From assembly GCA_017405675.1 (NCBI GenBank), contig JAFRAB010000043.1:33415-97414 (forward strand): a stretch of 64,000 nucleotides of DNA. The letters are read 5' to 3'. This DNA is from Erysipelotrichaceae bacterium. Its GTDB lineage: Bacteria > Bacillota_I > Bacilli_A > Erysipelotrichales > Erysipelotrichaceae. The notes beneath the pieces are model-generated. The model had not been told where the DNA came from, did not search any database, and saw only the letters and a program-made list of their open reading frames with translations. Of the stretch, positions 61,625 to 64,000 are shown one piece after another (the first letter of the stretch is position 1; the number at the start of each line of letters is the position of its first letter). The translations under genes were made by a program, and so were the position numbers.

Positions 61625-63153
61625 TAAAGTGTACGTACTTTTCTGTCCAGAATTCCCTTGTTTCTTAATGAATCAACAGAACCTCCTGCTGTTTCATTAA
61701 CGACCTGCCGTCCGGCTTCATGAGCAAATACCTCACTCTTTTTAACCAGGAAGCCTGTTACTCTGATCAGGTCACTGTCAGAATAATATGTTGAAATATA
61801 TCTCATGTGAACCTTGAAAGCTCCCTTAAAGACATCAATGATAGCTGCAGGATTGTTGCTGGCAGTTGTTTCAAACGGGAATATATCACCTATGCCGCTG
61901 GTAAAGTAAGGATGGAACAGACCGGCTTGACGCAGATGATCATATAGATCTATTTCCTTGCCGATGGCGATACGGGCACCAGGGCTGGTATTATCGTCAT
62001 TTTCAGCACCTACCTGTGCATGCAGCATGAAGTGATGATTCCATACCGGAGAATAAGCACTTTCATGGCTTTCTACCAGTTCTTTCAGACGGTTCATAAC
62101 TTCAACACCAAGTTTATTGGCTTCTTCATCAGGTCCGAAACGATAATTCTTTCCCTCTTTCTGCAACAGAATTTCAACACATTCATGCAGGCCGACAACT
62201 CCGAACAAGCCTACAAAATTGTCTTTCTTTATAAATCCTTCCTTAACCAGGAAATGTGTCTTAAAGAATGGGATCTTGTCAGCAACAAATCTGATCTTTG
62301 CCTCCATGAACTGGCATAATGATGAAACAACATAAGGAAGCTGTCTGTTCATGAAGTCATCCAGTGAACCGGAATTTTCTGCTATTCTGTTAAGTCTTAC
62401 TCTAGATAGTGTAAAGGCTCCGCCGGCATATGGCAGACCATTATAACAGCTGGCTATACCATATCGTCCTCCATTAAAGTCTTTCTTATAAGCAGGATCA
62501 AAGGCAAACGCCGGGTTAGCTGTCTTCAGGGAACATTCAATGGCTTTTTCCGCAAAATCATCAGGAGTTATCTCCGGATCATAGCATAAAGTCATATTAG
62601 GAATAGAGTTGTTTAGTTTTGGCAGCAATTCAAAAATAATACGTCCTGTCTTGGTATCATATGGCCCCAGATTCATGTGGCAGAAGCTTGAACCAAAAGT
62701 GCGATCGCAGCAGTTCAGGAAACCGGCAATCATATGCTTATCAGTTTCACTGCCTGTAACAAATGGTTCCAGCAGACTGTCAATATGTCCCATATATACC
62801 GGGAAGTGCGTTACTGAAGGAACATTGCGGTAGAAAATCAGCAGTGTATTAAGTGCCTCAAACAGATTTGTAGGCGGATCAAGTCTGAGGAAACTGCAGC
62901 CCATTTCCATTAACAGATCATAGTCAGGAAGTATATAACGTGGGCAGTAAGGAGCATGTCCTTCAGACAGGTCACAAATCTGCAAACTGTCATACAGTTC
63001 TTCAAAATTCTCCGGTGTTCCTTCCGGATACGGCATGGTATTCTCAGCTGTCATGGCCAGTTGCATCATCTGCTGTTCATGAGTAAGAGAACCGTCAAAA
63101 AGGATCTCACTCACTCTTTCTCTAATCGATTCAATATCATACAGTTTTTTCAT
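61624..63153 (-). CDS. yjjI: YjjI-family glycyl-radical enzyme
   Basis: 509 residues, as expected for YjjI. The radical-site motif is IRVTGFLV with Gly467 some 42 residues from the end. A Cys in GIASCYNGLPY (Cys236) is the likely thiyl site. Extra Cys pairs appear in the N-terminal part. Glycyl-radical enzymes need an activating radical SAM enzyme (YjjW for YjjI), which is not in the window. The reaction of YjjI is unknown; in E. coli the gene lies beside the deoxynucleoside (deo) operon. Here it is beside a nucleoside import and degradation operon. Confidence 0.88.
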   Translation of the reverse strand: MKKLYDIESIRERVSEILFDGSLTHEQQMMQLAMTAENTMPYPEGTPENFEELYDSLQICDLSEGHAPYCPRYILPDYDLLMEMGCSFLRLDPPTNLFEALNTLLIFYRNVPSVTHFPVYMGHIDSLLEPFVTGSETDKHMIAGFLNCCDRTFGSSFCHMNLGPYDTKTGRIIFELLPKLNNSIPNMTLCYDPEITPDDFAEKAIECSLKTANPAFAFDPAYKKDFNGGRYGIASCYNGLPYAGGAFTLSRVRLNRIAENSGSLDDFMNRQLPYVVSSLCQFMEAKIRFVADKIPFFKTHFLVKEGFIKKDNFVGLFGVVGLHECVEILLQKEGKNYRFGPDEEANKLGVEVMNRLKELVESHESAYSPVWNHHFMLHAQVGAENDDNTSPGARIAIGKEIDLYDHLRQAGLFHPYFTSGIGDIFPFETTASNNPAAIIDVFKGAFKVHMRYISTYYSDSDLIRVTGFLVKKSEVFAHEAGRQVVNETAGGSVDSLRNKGILDRKVRTL

Positions 63154-63193
63154 ATTATTATCTCCGTTATTTATCTGATTTTATTCTATAATC

Positions 63194-63224
63194 TGTCATC
63201 ATGACAAAAACATGACAAATGTCA
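63194..63224. promoter_or_regulatory. Repeated TGTCA/TGACA operator region
   Basis: TGTCAT-C-ATGACA (63194-63206) is a perfect palindrome; seven bases on, TGACA-AA-TGTCA (63213-63224) is a second. Four half-sites lie between the divergent yjjI and TudS-like genes and look like a tandem operator for one regulator. Confidence 0.6.
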
Positions 63225-63257
63225 GTTTTTGATAAATATTTAATTTGCATTAGTTTA

Positions 63258-63266
63258 TGTTACAAT
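63258..63266 (+). promoter_or_regulatory. Extended -10 before the TudS-like gene
   Basis: TGTTACAAT is an extended -10; the start codon lies 20 bases further with AGAGGT between them. Confidence 0.5.
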
Positions 63267-63286
63267 GGATAAGAGGTATTGAGACC

Positions 63287-63847
63287 ATGAAAAAAATAAT
63301 ATTCGTTTCACACTGCATTCTTAATACAGCTTCTAAAGTTGTTCTTTATAATCAGGAAGAAATAGATGCTGAAGAAGCACTTCGACTGGAATTTGTCTCC
63401 ACTGCTTTGAAAAACGGTATTCAGATCGTTCAGCTACCTTGCCCGGAGTTTACTCTTTACGGATCCAGACGCTGGGGCCATGTTTCTAACCAGTTTGACA
63501 ATCCTTTCTTCCGTGATCACAGCCGTAAGATCCTGACTCCTTTCATTCAACAGTTAAAGGAATATCTCAGTAATGATTCATTTGAAGTACTGGGAATTGT
63601 CGGCATTGACGGATCTCCTTCCTGCGGTGTTGACTACACCTGTCAGGCAGACTGGTATGGTTCATTTGAAGGCAGAACCGGCCTTCAGGAAACACTGAAT
63701 GAACGGTGTCTGGTCGAAAGAAAAGGCATCTTCATGGATGTACTGGCCGAAATGCTTAAGGAAGAACATCTTGATGACAAGGTTGTTCTGACATCCCTAT
63801 ATGCCAATGAACCTGACAAATGCCTTGATCTGGTCAGAGTCTGGTAA
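63287..63847 (+). CDS. TudS-related (DUF523-like) putative desulfidase
   Basis: 186 residues from the ATG at 63287 (AGAGGT upstream). Three cysteines stand where TudS proteins bind a [4Fe-4S] cluster: Cys10 (VSHCILN), Cys52 (LPCPE) and Cys113 (GSPSCG). TudS removes sulfur from thiouracils, with the cluster's free iron taking the sulfur. This protein resembles the subgroup named after C. difficile CD3072, from memory. It is divergent from yjjI and close to the ECF operon. Together these suggest removal of sulfur from a modified base or nucleoside. Substrate not proven. Confidence 0.82.
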   Translation: MKKIIFVSHCILNTASKVVLYNQEEIDAEEALRLEFVSTALKNGIQIVQLPCPEFTLYGSRRWGHVSNQFDNPFFRDHSRKILTPFIQQLKEYLSNDSFEVLGIVGIDGSPSCGVDYTCQADWYGSFEGRTGLQETLNERCLVERKGIFMDVLAEMLKEEHLDDKVVLTSLYANEPDKCLDLVRVW

Positions 63848-63868
63848 ATAATGTAATGAAATAACTAT

Positions 63869-63893
63869 CCGCACGTGCAACGTGCGGTTTTTT
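63869..63893 (+). terminator. Terminator of the TudS-like gene
   Basis: CCGCACGT-GCA-ACGTGCGG then TTTTTT. Confidence 0.92.
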
Positions 63894-64000
63894 GGCTCCC
63901 CTGTAAGGGCCTTTACCGCACGGCGACCCTCAAGGGTCTTGTGATGTCCGACAACCGTGCTCTGCACTATGGCTTACCCCTTAAAGGGGTCCTTATACTC
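63894..64000. other. Strongly structured noncoding element, unassigned
   Basis: GC-rich compared with the preceding gene and folded: GCACGG (63918-63923) pairs with CCGTGC (63955-63960), enclosing two hairpins, GACCC-TCAA-GGGTC (63925-63938) and TTGT-(8 nt)-ACAA (63939-63954), with one unpaired base. A further hairpin, ACCCC-TTAAA-GGGGT, lies at 63976-63990. The coding strand is unclear and the window ends here. I could not match it to tmRNA, RNase P, SRP or 6S RNA. Confidence 0.45.

Noticed and set aside
63894..64000. An open plus-strand reading frame in the last 100 bases
   Set aside because: Its translation is repetitive, no start signal exists and the DNA is better explained by paired structure.

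Overview
The window looks like a chromosomal segment from a fermentative, anaerobic member of the Bacillota, most likely of the Erysipelotrichia type. The signs are a complete trimeric [FeFe] hydrogenase, a glycyl-radical enzyme, an RqcH/NFACT protein, the Firmicutes gene order priA-rsmB-rlmN-prpC-prkC-rsgA-rpe beside rpmB, an ECF transporter, and strong purine-rich ribosome binding sites. The class assignment is inference. Layout: (1) 1-5.3 kb, cell-surface and toxin functions: a thioredoxin-like lipoprotein cut by the window edge, tRNA-Gly(CCC), a large thioester/SpaA/VaFE-type surface protein, and a SpoU methyltransferase gene followed by a membrane-anchored barnase with its barstar. (2) 5.3-17.9 kb, core housekeeping: ftsA-ftsZ, rpmB, then the priA-to-rpe operon, and gmk. 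(3) 18-23.2 kb: rqcH, an MFS carrier, rapZ, a small membrane protein and a WYL regulator. (4) 23.3-28.4 kb, plus strand: membrane protein, OLD-like ATPase/TOPRIM protein, Mbeg1-like alpha/beta hydrolase, surE and an M20 peptidase, most of them overlapping. (5) 28.4-34.3 kb, minus strand: small kinases, a TGS-uridine-kinase-like protein, a ManA-ROK fusion and a Gfo/Idh oxidoreductase. (6) 34.4-38.6 kb: hydABC. (7) 38.6-41.2 kb: a visibly AT-rich accessory cassette (membrane-tethered XRE regulator, secreted amidase). It is bounded on one side by a decayed copy of the ABC ATPase gene whose intact copy lies on the other side. (8) 41.3-44.2 kb: NMT1/SsuA-like ABC importer with a Crp-family regulator. 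(9) 44.3-51.8 kb: yfcE, CDF exporter, tRNA-Leu(CAA), a 48-residue membrane peptide, adenine deaminase, RsmF, RsuA, an aldose epimerase and a PAP2 protein. (10) 52.8-63.9 kb: the most interesting part. A long minus-strand operon encodes an ECF importer (S, T, A, A'), an MFS carrier, a uridine-phosphorylase-like enzyme, a TenA-like protein, a nucleoside hydrolase and an L-fucose-isomerase-like protein, with a divergent Crp-family regulator. Next to it a YjjI-type glycyl-radical enzyme is divergent from a TudS-related (DUF523-like) putative desulfidase. Together these read as an anaerobic system for import and dismantling of a nucleoside, quite possibly a sulfur-modified pyrimidine nucleoside; the substrate is inference. 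The last 100 bases hold a strongly structured, unassigned element that folds as a clean three-way junction. No gene-free stretch exceeds 300 bases. No CRISPR array, insertion sequence or rRNA was seen.
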